DNA of 42,090 nucleotides, from contig NZ_LTAO01000014.1 in assembly GCF_001590785.1 (NCBI RefSeq), positions 1 to 42,090 on the forward strand, in the 5' to 3' direction. The DNA comes from Alkalihalobacillus trypoxylicola. Its GTDB lineage: Bacteria; Bacillota; Bacilli; Bacillales; Bacillaceae_D. Below, piece after piece: positions 8,586-17,739 of the stretch (its first letter is position 1; each line of letters begins with the position of its first letter). The notes under the pieces were generated by a model. The model saw nothing but the letters and a program-made list of their open reading frames with translations. It was not told the origin of the DNA and made no database searches. The position numbers were made by a program, and so were the translations under genes.

Positions 8586-10061
8586 ATGTTAAGTCGAAAA
8601 AGCTTTAATATTTTTATTGCATTCATTCTTATCATAGTCCTTTTCACACCTTTTTCTTTTTCTGTAGAGGCACAATCTTTAAAAACCTACCAAACAAATA
8701 TCTCTTATGAAAAAGCACTGGAAAAACAATTAAGTCTTAAAGGTCAAACCGATCAAAACTATGATGCTTTTATTCGTGCAGATGCTTTAACAAGAACAGG
8801 AAAAGTAGGAACGGTTAACACGGGAGCAAATGGCTCTGATACTCGTTGGAACGTTAGAGGAGGACCTAGTACAAACGAATGGATTATCGGACAAGCTCAA
8901 TCAGGTGAACGATTAACCGTTATCGATTCACTAACAGGAAGTGATGGGTATACATGGTATAAAGTTCAATATAATAAAATGTGGGTCAATGCTAGTCCAA
9001 CTGATATTGAATATTATTTAAATCCTAACAATTTTTCCACAGATTCAGCTCACTTTTATCAGTTTCTTAACCTATCTCAAAGCTCTCAAATCACTTCACA
9101 AGAACTTAACCAATCTGTATTGAATGGTAAAGGAGCATTTCAAGGTCATGGTCAGTCATTTGTTAATGCTAGCCAAAAGCATCAAATTAATGAAATCTAT
9201 TTAATTTCTCATGCATTACTTGAGACCGGTAATGGTCATTCTGAGTTAGCAAATGGCATAATTTATAATGGTGTAAAAGTTTACAATATGTATGGAATTG
9301 GTGCCTTTGACGGCTGCGCGAAATTGTGTGGTGCCCAGTATGCCTATAATCAAGGCTGGACAACACCTGAACAAGCAATCGAAGATGGGGCGAAATTTGT
9401 GGCAGCAAATTATATTAAAAACGGTCAGGATACGTTATATAAAATGCGCTGGAATCCTGATAATCCCGGATATAACCAATATGCTACTGATGTTGCTTGG
9501 GCTGTAAAACAAACGAACAGAATGGCAAATTTATATTCTAATCTTATTAATCATTCGTTAAGCTACGAAATCCCTCATTATCCAAATCAACCAGGAGGAA
9601 AACCTCAATTTGCCCAAACTTCTAATGAGCAGTTTGAGCCTAAAAACGCACTTCCTTTTTCTGAGCAAACTGTCGGTGAAACGATCACAAGAGTTAACTT
9701 CCGAACAGAGCCTAATACTTCATTCGATTCTTTTGTAAGAACGATTGCGAGTGGAGTTGAAATCTCTATCACTGGAGAAAATAAAAATGGTTGGTATAAA
9801 GTAAAACTAGACCAAGAAGAAGGATGGATGGCTAGCGATTATATTCAATTAAAGAATGCATTTAAGGTCGACATTACTTCTGGTACACTGAATGTTCGAG
9901 AAACACCCGACGGCCCAATAAAAGACCACCTACAAAAGGGAGAATTGTTAACAGCGACCATCAAAAATAATCAAATTCATCAAAGTGGTGATTGGATTGA
10001 AGTACTCGTCAACAACGAAACAGGCTGGGTGCATACCAACTATATCCAGCAATTAAAGTAA
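8586..10061 (+). CDS. Secreted endo-beta-N-acetylglucosaminidase with three SH3 domains
   Basis: Autolysin-type peptidoglycan hydrolase, 491 aa. The signal peptide spans residues 1 to about 29 (hydrophobic run, then SVEA-Q). Domains in order: a bacterial SH3 domain (about 72-135, RWNVRGGPSTN...GYTWYKVQY...MWVN), a LytG/LytD-like glucosaminidase (GH73-type) domain (about 155-320), and two more SH3 domains (about 365-425 and 430-491). The active-site segment is ISHALLETGNG, with likely catalytic Glu213, followed by YNMYGIGAFDG and the GWTTPEQAIEDGAKF helix. The AGGAGG site (8567-8572) is 13 bases before the ATG, an unusually long gap that may lower translation. The catalytic domain is a paralog of that in the split gene at 37.7-39.2 kb. 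Confidence 0.92.
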   Translation: MLSRKSFNIFIAFILIIVLFTPFSFSVEAQSLKTYQTNISYEKALEKQLSLKGQTDQNYDAFIRADALTRTGKVGTVNTGANGSDTRWNVRGGPSTNEWIIGQAQSGERLTVIDSLTGSDGYTWYKVQYNKMWVNASPTDIEYYLNPNNFSTDSAHFYQFLNLSQSSQITSQELNQSVLNGKGAFQGHGQSFVNASQKHQINEIYLISHALLETGNGHSELANGIIYNGVKVYNMYGIGAFDGCAKLCGAQYAYNQGWTTPEQAIEDGAKFVAANYIKNGQDTLYKMRWNPDNPGYNQYATDVAWAVKQTNRMANLYSNLINHSLSYEIPHYPNQPGGKPQFAQTSNEQFEPKNALPFSEQTVGETITRVNFRTEPNTSFDSFVRTIASGVEISITGENKNGWYKVKLDQEEGWMASDYIQLKNAFKVDITSGTLNVRETPDGPIKDHLQKGELLTATIKNNQIHQSGDWIEVLVNNETGWVHTNYIQQLK

Positions 10062-10080
10062 AAAAGATATACTACTTACA

Positions 10081-10118
10081 AAAGACCTTTGTCAATTAAA
10101 TAATGACAGAGGTCTTTT
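10081..10118 (+). terminator. Terminator of the glucosaminidase gene
   Basis: AAAGACCTTTGTCA pairs with TGACAGAGGTCTTT (one G-T pair) around a nine-base AT-rich loop and ends in TTTT. It lies 20 bases after the stop. The flanking A run means that it could also act on the opposite strand. Confidence 0.8.
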
Positions 10119-10168
10119 AAAGTTCTTCCTTTTTAATCAGGAATGACAGACACTGATTAATTTCAAAA

Positions 10169-10475
10169 GCTGAGGCTATCATTTCTGGCTAGATGACAGC
10201 TTCCTTCTGACCTTCTTCACTAGTTCAGCTGCTTTTCGGGTGAATAGAGTGCTCTCTTTTGACCAGTTTTTTGGTCCAGCGTTTTTTTCAGGTGAATAGC
10301 GCTTCTCCTTTTGACTGTTTTAATGCTGAGGCTATCATTTCTGACTAGATGACAGCTTCCTTCTGACCTTCTTCACTAGTTCCGTCGCTTTTTCAGGTGA
10401 ATAGAGCGTCACCATTTGACCTCTTTTACTAATTCAGCTGCTTTTCCTTCCTATAGAACGCTACTATTGTATCTA
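10169..10475. repeat. Intergenic minisatellite-like repeat region
   Basis: A unit beginning GCTGAGGCTATCATTTCT occurs at 10169 and again at 10325 (period 156). The two copies are nearly identical for about 58 bases and stay related to about base 95. Inside and between them a shorter unit of about 50 bases recurs. Its core is CAGGTGAATAGAGCG followed by a TTTTGACC-like end, seen at about 10231, 10281 and 10387, with a decayed copy near 10440. No reading frame runs through it. It accounts for most of the 546-base gap between the glucosaminidase and tagO genes. Confidence 0.8.
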
Positions 10476-10528
10476 TTTCTATTTACCCCATTTTTGCACT
10501 TTTAGTTAATGAGCCTTCCACTCCACCA

Positions 10529-10555
10529 TAAAAAGCCCTTCTACCAGAAGAGCTT
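10529..10555 (-). terminator. Terminator of the tagO-like gene
   Basis: On the minus strand AAGCTCTTCT pairs with AGAAGGGCTT (one wobble) around GGT, then TTTTTAT. It lies about 50 bases after the stop of the GlcNAc-1-P transferase gene. Confidence 0.8.
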
Positions 10556-10607
10556 CTCTATTATCCATTCATTTTTTAATTGTGGTTTACAATGTAGACT
10601 TCATGAT

Positions 10608-11687
10608 CTATTCTGTTCTTTTATAAACTTGAGCTACAGTCGATAGTCTTTTAAATGCATTAATTAATGGCTTTCTCCGTTTCCCGATCAATCCAATGCA
10701 TTCAGCAAAAACTTGTACAACTGCCATTAAAATAAATAGACTTAAAATGGACACCCATAATGTCGATCTTGAGAACATGATAGCAGCGCCACTAAAGGCG
10801 AGGCTCATTCCATAAATTATAAAAACTGTTTTACGATGATCAAAGCCCATATTTAATAAGCAATGATGTAAATGTCCTTTGTCTGCATCAGAAATCTTTT
10901 GCTTATTAAGAAATCTTCTTACTATTGCAAAGGAGGTATCTAATATTGGTACACCTAATATTAAAATAGGAATAATTAGGCTAAAAATTGTAACACTCTT
11001 AAAAAAGCCAAGCATTGAAATAATAGCAATTCCATAACCTAAAAATAAAGAACCTGTATCCCCCATAAAAATCTTAGCGGGGTGGAAATTAAAGATAAGA
11101 AATCCTAGCGTACTTCCGATTATAGCAATCGAGAAGGCGATAATCGTAAAATGTGCTCCTGGACTCATCAATGCCATTAATAAAATGGTTGAAGTGGCTA
11201 TAGTCGAGACCCCACCTGCTAGTCCATCCAAACCATCTATTAAATTAATTGAATTAATCATAATTAAAATCCATCCAATTGATATAGGGTAACTCCAAAT
11301 CCCGAATTGAACATCTCCAAAGAATGGAATATTCATGTAATCAATCGTTAATCCAGACGAAACGACTATAATAGCCGATAAAAGCTGACCGAATAATTTC
11401 ACTCTTGCCGATAAAGGATATCGGTCGTCGATTAAGCCAATAGTAATTAAAATTGCTGCTCCGATAGCAATTTCTAATAAGTAAGGACTACTTGGTTTTA
11501 AGTAAAGGAGCGCAGAAATCGTTCCAAAAATAATAGCCAAACCTCCGATACGAGGCATTGCTTTGCTATGTACTTTTCGATGATTAGGCTCGTCGACAAA
11601 ACCAAATTTAATGGCCACTTTAATTATAATTGGAATAGAAGCAACCGATACGAATAGAGCGATTATAAATCCCCAGAAAAAAGCCAA
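10608..11687 (-). CDS. tagO: Undecaprenyl-phosphate GlcNAc-1-phosphate transferase, TagO/WecA family
   Basis: Integral membrane enzyme that loads GlcNAc-1-P from UDP-GlcNAc on undecaprenyl phosphate, the first step of wall teichoic acid synthesis, 359 aa with about ten membrane helices. Family motifs, all on cytoplasmic loops, are Asp87-Asp88 in LIDDRYPLSARVKLFGQ, NLIDGLDGLAGG from residue 148, the FNFHPAKIFMGDTGS loop to residue 213, and the GHLHH substrate motif at 271-275. The start is TTG at 11687, 7 bases after AAAGAGGTG. The in-frame ATG at 11714 lies upstream of that site. It appears to be monocistronic, with its own terminator. WecA-type use for another polymer cannot be excluded. Confidence 0.9.
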   Translation of the reverse strand: MAFFWGFIIALFVSVASIPIIIKVAIKFGFVDEPNHRKVHSKAMPRIGGLAIIFGTISALLYLKPSSPYLLEIAIGAAILITIGLIDDRYPLSARVKLFGQLLSAIIVVSSGLTIDYMNIPFFGDVQFGIWSYPISIGWILIMINSINLIDGLDGLAGGVSTIATSTILLMALMSPGAHFTIIAFSIAIIGSTLGFLIFNFHPAKIFMGDTGSLFLGYGIAIISMLGFFKSVTIFSLIIPILILGVPILDTSFAIVRRFLNKQKISDADKGHLHHCLLNMGFDHRKTVFIIYGMSLAFSGAAIMFSRSTLWVSILSLFILMAVVQVFAECIGLIGKRRKPLINAFKRLSTVAQVYKRTE

Positions 11688-11825
11688 CCCTTCACACCTC
11701 TTTCGCAAAATCATCCGTAATTTATCTATATAAGACTAACAAATATATAACCTTTATTTTTCATTTTTACTTCTTTTTAACAATTATTAATATACCTTTA
11801 CTAAGTTAACTATTTCCAAATTATT

Positions 11826-12581
11826 CTATACTTTTCTTAAGCCATTCCAAGCATAGTTCATAAAGACATAACAGGCTTTAAGAAAAGGCAGCTTTTCAAA
11901 TTGTCGATAGATTTCCCAATTTCTTTTGGCTGTTTTCCATTTGTTACTAGAAATTGAATGTTGAACCTTTCGATAACATGCAAGCTCTTCATTGATACCG
12001 TACGCATGATATCCTGATTTTAAAATTTGTAGCCATAGCACAAAGTCCTGTCTCGTGCGAATAGTAGGCATTTGTACCTTACCAACTTCTTCGATATTAA
12101 TCATGACCGTTAAGCAGCCAATAATGGTATTTTTCAATAGATATTCGTAGGAAATGACAGCTGGTGCTGGAATGACTTTATTACGTTTCTCTCCATCTTC
12201 CTTAATTAATCGATAAGCGGTAAAACTAAAGACATATTTATGCTTCTCCATAAATTGAACTTGTTTTTCCAACTTCTGTGGAAGCCATAAGTCATCACTA
12301 TCCAAAAAAGCAAGGTACTTTCCTCTTGCCTCTTGAATGGCTGTATTTCTCGCAATAGCAGCCCCTTTGTTTTCTTTAAGAGAAATAAGCTTTATTCGTC
12401 CATCTTCCTGACTCTTTTTATTTATAATCTCTACACTTCTATCAGTGGAACGATCATCGACCATAATTAATTCCCAATGTGAATAGGTTTGCTGTTGAAC
12501 CGATTCAATCATTTCACCAATAAACTTTTCAGAATTAAAGACAGGAGTGACAATCGAAACGAGTGGCCTATTTGTATTCAT
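11826..12581 (-). CDS. Glycosyltransferase family 2
   Basis: Cytoplasmic GT-A glycosyltransferase, 251 aa. The N-terminal nucleotide-sugar fold begins LVSIVTPVFNSEKFIGEMI, followed by the first acidic site VDDRSTD and the metal-binding LDSDDLW. The ARNTAIQEARGKYLAFLDSD segment is typical of EpsE/CpsI-like enzymes. The start is ATG at 12581, chosen because AAAGGAGAG stands just before it. A longer frame would run back into the preceding gene. It follows the small secreted protein gene by 43 bases and probably shares its transcript with the polymerase-like gene upstream. The donor and acceptor are unknown. Confidence 0.9.
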   Translation of the reverse strand: MNTNRPLVSIVTPVFNSEKFIGEMIESVQQQTYSHWELIMVDDRSTDRSVEIINKKSQEDGRIKLISLKENKGAAIARNTAIQEARGKYLAFLDSDDLWLPQKLEKQVQFMEKHKYVFSFTAYRLIKEDGEKRNKVIPAPAVISYEYLLKNTIIGCLTVMINIEEVGKVQMPTIRTRQDFVLWLQILKSGYHAYGINEELACYRKVQHSISSNKWKTAKRNWEIYRQFEKLPFLKACYVFMNYAWNGLRKV

Positions 12582-12624
12582 CGAAAACTCTCCTTTTAAT
12601 GGGAATAGGATGAAAGCATAAAAA

Positions 12625-13167
12625 TTATTCTTCTTTGGTACTTTGCTTATCGCCATATTCGAAAGCTACTTCTTCAATCTCATCAATTAACCAATTATGT
12701 TCATTAGGAATAAAGGTAATTTTGAAATTCCCACCTTGGTATTCTGGCCAAATGATTGATATGAATTTTGAATCTGGATCATCAGAAACAAGAGTAGGAT
12801 ACAAATCGTTCGTTTCTAAATCTTTGAATGAAGTCATGATTTCGTGAATATGTGCAAATTCTTCTTCTGTCACTTTTTCGGCTCCTACATAAATCATAGC
12901 CATTTCAAGTGCATTTCCAGAAAAGTGAGGAGTAAGATAATCAAGCCATTCCTTTTCCTCAAATAACTGAGTTTTATTTTGCTCTAGCCAAGATAATTTA
13001 AAGGTTGCCGCTTCTTGAAATAAAACAAACCGACTATAATCACCATTTAATGAAGTTGGAGCTGGTTGCCCACTTTCAGCAAAAAGGTGGTCCTCATCTA
13101 AGAAGAAAAAACCAACTAGAAAGAGCGTAAGCACCATTGATAACAATAGTTTGACTGATTTTTTCAT
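12625..13167 (-). CDS. Secreted protein of unknown function
   Basis: Protein of 180 aa that I do not recognise. The N-terminus is a signal peptide or membrane anchor (MKKS, a hydrophobic run, then LFAES). The mature part is acidic and mixed alpha/beta, with a run of helices rich in Phe and Glu and a C-terminal stretch NFKITFIPNEHNWLIDEIEE that resembles a small beta-sheet domain. A GGAGGG ribosome binding site precedes the ATG. It sits between a polymerase-like membrane protein and a glycosyltransferase, in the same direction, and may be an extracytoplasmic accessory of that pathway, but nothing in the sequence proves it. Confidence 0.75.
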   Translation of the reverse strand: MKKSVKLLLSMVLTLFLVGFFFLDEDHLFAESGQPAPTSLNGDYSRFVLFQEAATFKLSWLEQNKTQLFEEKEWLDYLTPHFSGNALEMAMIYVGAEKVTEEEFAHIHEIMTSFKDLETNDLYPTLVSDDPDSKFISIIWPEYQGGNFKITFIPNEHNWLIDEIEEVAFEYGDKQSTKEE

Positions 13168-13221
13168 ATCAAACCCTCCACAATCTTAGTATTTGCAAGA
13201 TTTTATAGTCTATCCCGAATT

Positions 13222-14658
13222 TCAGCCAATGCTTATAACCTTTTCACTATCCCTAGTCCTCATTCTCCTTTTAGCAAGCTCTGCAAACACAAATACACAT
13301 ATTACTAAAACCCAGAATCTAGGTGAAGCAAAATCGGAACGATACAGTGAAGTGATTCCTAATTGAAACCACAATAATAATCCACACAAATAATAAGGGT
13401 CCTGCTTTCTTTTTTTAAAGAAGTACCAAAATATATACAAGAAAACAGCTAAAAATACTCCTCCCCCAACGACACCATGCTCAAAGAACAGGTCAACAAA
13501 TACATTATTTGAGGTAGCACTTAACGGTCCTTGATGATAAAGAAACTTCGTATTAGCTAAAAACTCATAACTACCTGGTCCGAATCCAAATAGTCCGTTC
13601 ACTAGTGAATAATCAAAGAGCCAAACAAATGGCATCACTAGCATGAATAAACGACTATGCTTTTCAATATCAAACAAAGTATCAAAACGGCCAAGGATCG
13701 GCTGTAATAAGCCATTCCATAATGGCCAAGTTACAGTAAGTAAAATGATACCCGCGGCTAGCCCAATACTACTGAACAGAAGGATTCTTTTTTTATCTTT
13801 TCGATCCATGACCGTCAAAACAAATAGGAAAAGAACAAACAGTAAAAGTAACAATAAATTAGCATATCCACTAACCGAAAAAGAGAAAATTAATACAAAA
13901 AGAGCTGGAAGCACCATATATAAAATATATTTTCTTTTGTTTTGTATTAAAAAATAAGAAAGAATGATTCCATCTACTAAAAAAGGCACCAAAAAGCTCG
14001 GTTCATCTGTTAAAGAAGTTAATCTAAAATTAAAGAGCACATCTTGGTCCACACTATGCACGTAAGCCCTACTAGATAAAGGGATAAAAGGATATCCAAT
14101 TAAAAAATGGAGAAATTGCCAGATTCCGACAAGACATAGTATGACTATGGCCACAATATAAAAATGTAGGATTTTTTTTAACTGTTGTTCAGAGAACAAG
14201 TGAAGCTGTTTCATAAAAAAAATGATAATACCTAAAAAAAGAAAAAGATTAAGAGTTCTTGTAGGCATGGAATTTAGAACATAGGAAAGATATTCGTTTG
14301 AAGTGACTATTGATACGTTGTAAGCTGCTGCTACTATTGATAAACCCATAGGGATGTAAAGACCATATAAAAAAAACTTTAGCTCCTTTGGAATAGATAA
14401 GGTGTCAATTACTTTATTTTCTTTTTCCATTGTTTGAATAAAGGTTATTCCTAGTATGATAAGGCAAGCACAAGTGATTAATACTGAGCTCGGCAATGGT
14501 GTAATTTTTTGATATAAGCTAGATACAGAAAATGGAGCCAATAGAAAAAAAATAGCCATAGCCCAATAAATTAAGCTGTTCGATAGCTGATTACTCCATA
14601 TCGGGAAGGAGCTCTTTTTTTTAAAGACATCTACTTTATTCGGACTGAGCTGTTTCAT
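13222..14658 (-). CDS. O-antigen ligase/polymerase (Wzy-like) membrane protein
   Basis: Polytopic membrane protein, 478 aa, about 11-12 hydrophobic segments. The large extracytoplasmic loop carries the Wzy_C (O-antigen ligase) signature FGFGPGSYEFLANT followed by NNVFVDLFFEHGVVGG, usual for enzymes that join lipid-linked oligosaccharides into chains or attach them to acceptors. The start ATG has GAGGAG 8 bases upstream. The genes downstream (secreted protein, glycosyltransferase) follow at short distance. With the flippase at 16.3-17.7 kb and the sugar-1-P transferase at 18-19.5 kb it makes a plausible Wzx/Wzy-type set, separate from the TagGH export route. Confidence 0.85.
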   Translation of the reverse strand: MKQLSPNKVDVFKKKSSFPIWSNQLSNSLIYWAMAIFFLLAPFSVSSLYQKITPLPSSVLITCACLIILGITFIQTMEKENKVIDTLSIPKELKFFLYGLYIPMGLSIVAAAYNVSIVTSNEYLSYVLNSMPTRTLNLFLFLGIIIFFMKQLHLFSEQQLKKILHFYIVAIVILCLVGIWQFLHFLIGYPFIPLSSRAYVHSVDQDVLFNFRLTSLTDEPSFLVPFLVDGIILSYFLIQNKRKYILYMVLPALFVLIFSFSVSGYANLLLLLLFVLFLFVLTVMDRKDKKRILLFSSIGLAAGIILLTVTWPLWNGLLQPILGRFDTLFDIEKHSRLFMLVMPFVWLFDYSLVNGLFGFGPGSYEFLANTKFLYHQGPLSATSNNVFVDLFFEHGVVGGGVFLAVFLYIFWYFFKKRKQDPYYLCGLLLWFQLGITSLYRSDFASPRFWVLVICVFVFAELAKRRMRTRDSEKVISIG

Positions 14659-14924
14659 TCAAGCACTCCTCATTGAATAAACTTTCACTATTCTAGCATG
14701 GTTACTGTAAATAACCGGTGTTCCCTTTGTTAATCATTGTTAACTTTTGAAGTAGTACTTTAAAATGCTTCATCAATCTCAAACTCAATCTAAATCCTAG
14801 CTTCTCCCGATTTATTGTTTTCAAAACGTTATTTTTGTAAATAATAGTTAAAGTGTTTGTCAATATTTCGCTAAAGTAATCCCAAATCCTTACTAATCAT
14901 ATACAATTTTAATCATCATCCTGT

Positions 14925-14953
14925 TTGGATTACATTTTGGATTTTCTTACGAT
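14925..14953 (+). promoter_or_regulatory. Possible promoter of the small lipoprotein gene
   Basis: TTGGAT (14925-14930), a 17-base spacer, and TACGAT (14948-14953), about 40 bases before the ATG. The matches to consensus are partial. The rest of the 335-base gap between the divergent genes (14659-14993) is AT-rich and shows no other clear structure. Confidence 0.3.
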
Positions 14954-14993
14954 ATAAATGAGGAACATTTCAAGGTTTTTAGGAGGATACTTC

Positions 14994-15359
14994 ATGAAAA
15001 AGGGGAATAGCTTATTAATAGCTTACATGTTAGTAGGGATTATTTTAAGTGGTTGTGGCGATACATTACTTGTCGTTCGAACACCTCTCGAGGCGGATCA
15101 ATATTTACGAAATAATATTGAAGAATTAGTTTTTGATTCTTTTGAACAAATGGTTAGCAGTGATAGCGGTGTAACCGATAAAGAATTCATCGAGCTTCAG
15201 CGCGTGATTAGAGATCATGACGAAACTCGCTATATTATGATAGAGGAAGAGCTTTTTCGATTTAATATCGATGGAGAACTGCTATATTATACCGTTTGGA
15301 CAAAGGATGAGCAGGATCAATCTTTACAACTTAATGCTTTGAAAATAGCACCTCAATGA
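14994..15359 (+). CDS. Small lipoprotein of unknown function
   Basis: Protein of 121 aa. The signal peptide ends in the lipobox LSGC with Cys21, so the mature protein should be anchored on the outer face of the membrane. The rest is acidic and alpha/beta, with no motif I recognise. The ATG at 14994 is chosen because of AGGAGG a few bases upstream. A frame beginning at 14958 has no such site. It is the only plus-strand gene inside the polymer cluster and has its own terminator, so it may be a separate insertion or an independently regulated surface protein. Confidence 0.75.
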   Translation: MKKGNSLLIAYMLVGIILSGCGDTLLVVRTPLEADQYLRNNIEELVFDSFEQMVSSDSGVTDKEFIELQRVIRDHDETRYIMIEEELFRFNIDGELLYYTVWTKDEQDQSLQLNALKIAPQ

Positions 15360-15363
15360 CGCA

Positions 15364-15408
15364 AAAATAACCATCCATCCTATATCATTTCAGATGAATG
15401 GTTATTTT
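15364..15408 (+). terminator. Bidirectional terminator between converging genes
   Basis: A 16-base stem with one mismatch, AAAATAACCATCCATC with GATGAATGGTTATTTT, with A on one flank and T on the other. It lies between the plus-strand lipoprotein gene and the minus-strand glycosyltransferase gene, so it can end transcripts from both sides. Confidence 0.85.
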
Positions 15409-15444
15409 ATATTTAATGATCACTTCAATGCCTTGTCTCTTCCA

Positions 15445-16245
15445 TCAATCTTTTTGATAGCTCATTAGTTGTTTTAGAGCTGCCTGGTATAAACGAAAGG
15501 GCTGCTGCAAATGGCGAAATTTTTTTATGAATAAGCCTGATAACAGGGCAATGCCAATCGGTGTATTATATATAGCTTTCAAGAGTGGCCCTTTGCTAAC
15601 AAACATCGAATAGCTCAATTTAGCCGCTAATTCTGGTTTTAAATGATAAACGACGGTCTTCGGACAGTAGCTGATGTAATACCCTTTTCTATATAAGTGA
15701 AATAAAAATAAATTTTCTTCTCCGCTTGGATAAGCTGCTCCTAAACCAAATTGCTCGTCAAAAAAGATATCATCTCGATCGACCATATCTAGATGAATAA
15801 ACATCTCAATAGAGGATTTTCTAAATAATTCTTTTTTAGATATTTGTAACTTAAGTTCTGACGGATACTCTTTATATAAACTTTTAGAGATGGGATCATA
15901 AATTTGAAACGTCACTACACTAGAATCTCGGTGAGTTTCAAACCATTTTTGAACATTTATAAATGCTTCTGGATGATACCAGCAATCGTCGTCTGAGAAG
16001 GTAACAATATCTCCTGTTACATGCTCCATTCCCTTATTCCTAGCTAATGATAAACCTCTTTGATTGATACAGATATGCTTAATTTTTAATGTGAATGGTC
16101 CTATTAATTCAGCTACTTTTTCATGATGGTCCTGTGAAACAATAATAACCTCAATAAACCGGACATCTTGATTTTGTATGCTCTCTAATAATCTCTTCAG
16201 CTCTGAAATCCTTGTACCTAATGTAGGAACAATCACACTAATCAT
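15445..16245 (-). CDS. Glycosyltransferase family 2
   Basis: GT-A glycosyltransferase of 266 aa. It begins MISVIVPTLGTRISELKRLL. It has the donor-site stretch RGLSLARNKGMEHVTGDIV and the metal-binding SDDDCWYH, then a typical acceptor-side GLGAAYPSGEENLFLF (the ED-like catalytic region). No membrane helices are evident. The start is ATG at 16245, set by AAGGAG nine bases upstream. A TTG nine codons earlier has no site. It follows the flippase gene by about 60 bases and is probably co-transcribed with it. The sugar transferred is unknown. Confidence 0.88.
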   Translation of the reverse strand: MISVIVPTLGTRISELKRLLESIQNQDVRFIEVIIVSQDHHEKVAELIGPFTLKIKHICINQRGLSLARNKGMEHVTGDIVTFSDDDCWYHPEAFINVQKWFETHRDSSVVTFQIYDPISKSLYKEYPSELKLQISKKELFRKSSIEMFIHLDMVDRDDIFFDEQFGLGAAYPSGEENLFLFHLYRKGYYISYCPKTVVYHLKPELAAKLSYSMFVSKGPLLKAIYNTPIGIALLSGLFIKKFRHLQQPFRLYQAALKQLMSYQKD

Positions 16246-16305
16246 TTCCCTTATCTCCTTTTCATTGCTCAAATAATAGCTTAATTTTCTTATTTGGATC
16301 GTTCT

Positions 16306-17739
16306 TTATCGATGAATTGCTTTCGTCTTTTTTTTTACCCAATTTCTTATATCTAAACCGTTTAATAAGTAGAGTATAAGCACATAAATCAATGCCCCTA
16401 GAACAGAAAGCACGATAAGAGATATGAGCCCGACAGTTGATGAAAGTGGCCATATAACGGCTATCATAGTAAGGGTAGCTAATGTTATCTTGTAAAAATC
16501 CCGCCAAGGAAAAGGCAAAGCACTAATATATATAGAAACGAGTACCCAGCTTGTTGCTACTGCAAGGATGTAAGCAATAATGGACGAATAAGCTGCTCCT
16601 AATAATCCAAATTGTGGGATCAACCAAAAATTAAACAAGATATTACTAACTGCTCCTACGGCTACTGGTATAATTTGAATTTTGGTTCTTTGTTTTACCT
16701 GAAGCACAATATCAACACAATAAATTTTAAAGCCTTTCAAAAAAGCACCAATCGCAATAAAAGGAATAAGCATTAAAGCTTCTTTTCGGAAATCTGCTCC
16801 TAATAAGAAAGTCACGATATGTTCTGATAATAAAATAAAACCTGCTACTGCTGGAAAAGCAACCATTAAAACTAAGCTCGTATTCCTTTTAATTTGATGA
16901 AAGGCTTGACTCTCCCCCTCCTGCTCCATCGTTTTAATCACGATAGGAAAGGCAGCCAAATTAATAATCATCATAATCGTATAAATCGTTTGTTCTGTTA
17001 AATCATAGGTCGCAGAATATACACCCGTAGCTGCTTCTCCCATAAAAAATTGGATCATAAGACGGTCTGAATTATGAATAATAATAGCCATTAAAAAAGT
17101 GATGGTTAACGGAAAGCCATAGGAAAAGATTTTTTTAAAATAGTCTGGATTAAATGAATTATCACTTGCTTTATTTCCTCTCCAATGCACCATTGTTGGA
17201 TAAAGTGTCGTAATTATTAGAGCTATAATCCACCCTAACAATAATCCCGTTTCACCCAACCCAACAACGGTTATGAGAACAATGCTAATCCCTAACGTTA
17301 AAATAGCTCTAGAGAACGCTAAATAGCCATAAGATAAAGGCTGAAGCTTAGCTCTCATTAAGGTTAAATTCATTCCATTCCAAGACTGACTCCAAGCTAA
17401 AACGAGGCATAAAATAAGGTACAACAAATCTATATCTTCAATTAAAAAATAAACAACGCTTCCGACCGCTGCGGTTAAAAGAATGCAAGCTACAAATGAA
17501 AGCTTTAATGTGTGAATGAAGGAGGGCTGCTCACCAAGCTTTGGGTAAAAACGTAATAATCCTTGCTTTAACCACTCAAAAACAATTGAATTAAGCATTG
17601 CAGCAACAGCAAACACTAATACGTAAATACCGTATTGTTCTGGGGTTAACAGCCTAGTAAATACAGCAATACTGATAAAGCTTACTAAAGCAGGAACACC
17701 ATGAGAAAACAAATAAGCAATTGCATGTTTTGATATCAT
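16306..17739 (-). CDS. Oligosaccharide flippase, Wzx-like (MATE/PST superfamily)
   Basis: Membrane protein of 477 aa with about 12-14 hydrophobic helices. It starts with the family pattern AIAYLFSHGVPALVSFISIAVFTRLLTPEQYGIYVLV, interrupted only by my line break at the first helix, and has GLLGAAYSS near the C-terminal third. The family moves undecaprenyl-linked oligosaccharides across the membrane. AGGAAGGG precedes the ATG. It is followed by a glycosyltransferase gene and, beyond the small plus-strand lipoprotein gene, by the Wzy-like gene. It is preceded by a terminator belonging to the sugar-1-P transferase gene, so it starts its own transcript. Confidence 0.88.
   Translation of the reverse strand: MISKHAIAYLFSHGVPALVSFISIAVFTRLLTPEQYGIYVLVFAVAAMLNSIVFEWLKQGLLRFYPKLGEQPSFIHTLKLSFVACILLTAAVGSVVYFLIEDIDLLYLILCLVLAWSQSWNGMNLTLMRAKLQPLSYGYLAFSRAILTLGISIVLITVVGLGETGLLLGWIIALIITTLYPTMVHWRGNKASDNSFNPDYFKKIFSYGFPLTITFLMAIIIHNSDRLMIQFFMGEAATGVYSATYDLTEQTIYTIMMIINLAAFPIVIKTMEQEGESQAFHQIKRNTSLVLMVAFPAVAGFILLSEHIVTFLLGADFRKEALMLIPFIAIGAFLKGFKIYCVDIVLQVKQRTKIQIIPVAVGAVSNILFNFWLIPQFGLLGAAYSSIIAYILAVATSWVLVSIYISALPFPWRDFYKITLATLTMIAVIWPLSSTVGLISLIVLSVLGALIYVLILYLLNGLDIRNWVKKKTKAIHR

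Noticed and set aside
10169-10475. Possible CRISPR array
   Set aside because: Repeat units are uneven in length and degenerate, spacers are themselves repeated, and no cas genes are near.
12582-12656. An N-terminal extension of 25 codons for the glycosyltransferase at 11826
   Set aside because: It overlaps the previous gene and has no site, whereas the ATG at 12581 has AAAGGAGAG at the right distance.
16262-16507. An 81-codon minus-strand reading frame overlapping the end of the flippase gene
   Set aside because: It is another frame of the flippase coding region and lacks a ribosome binding site.
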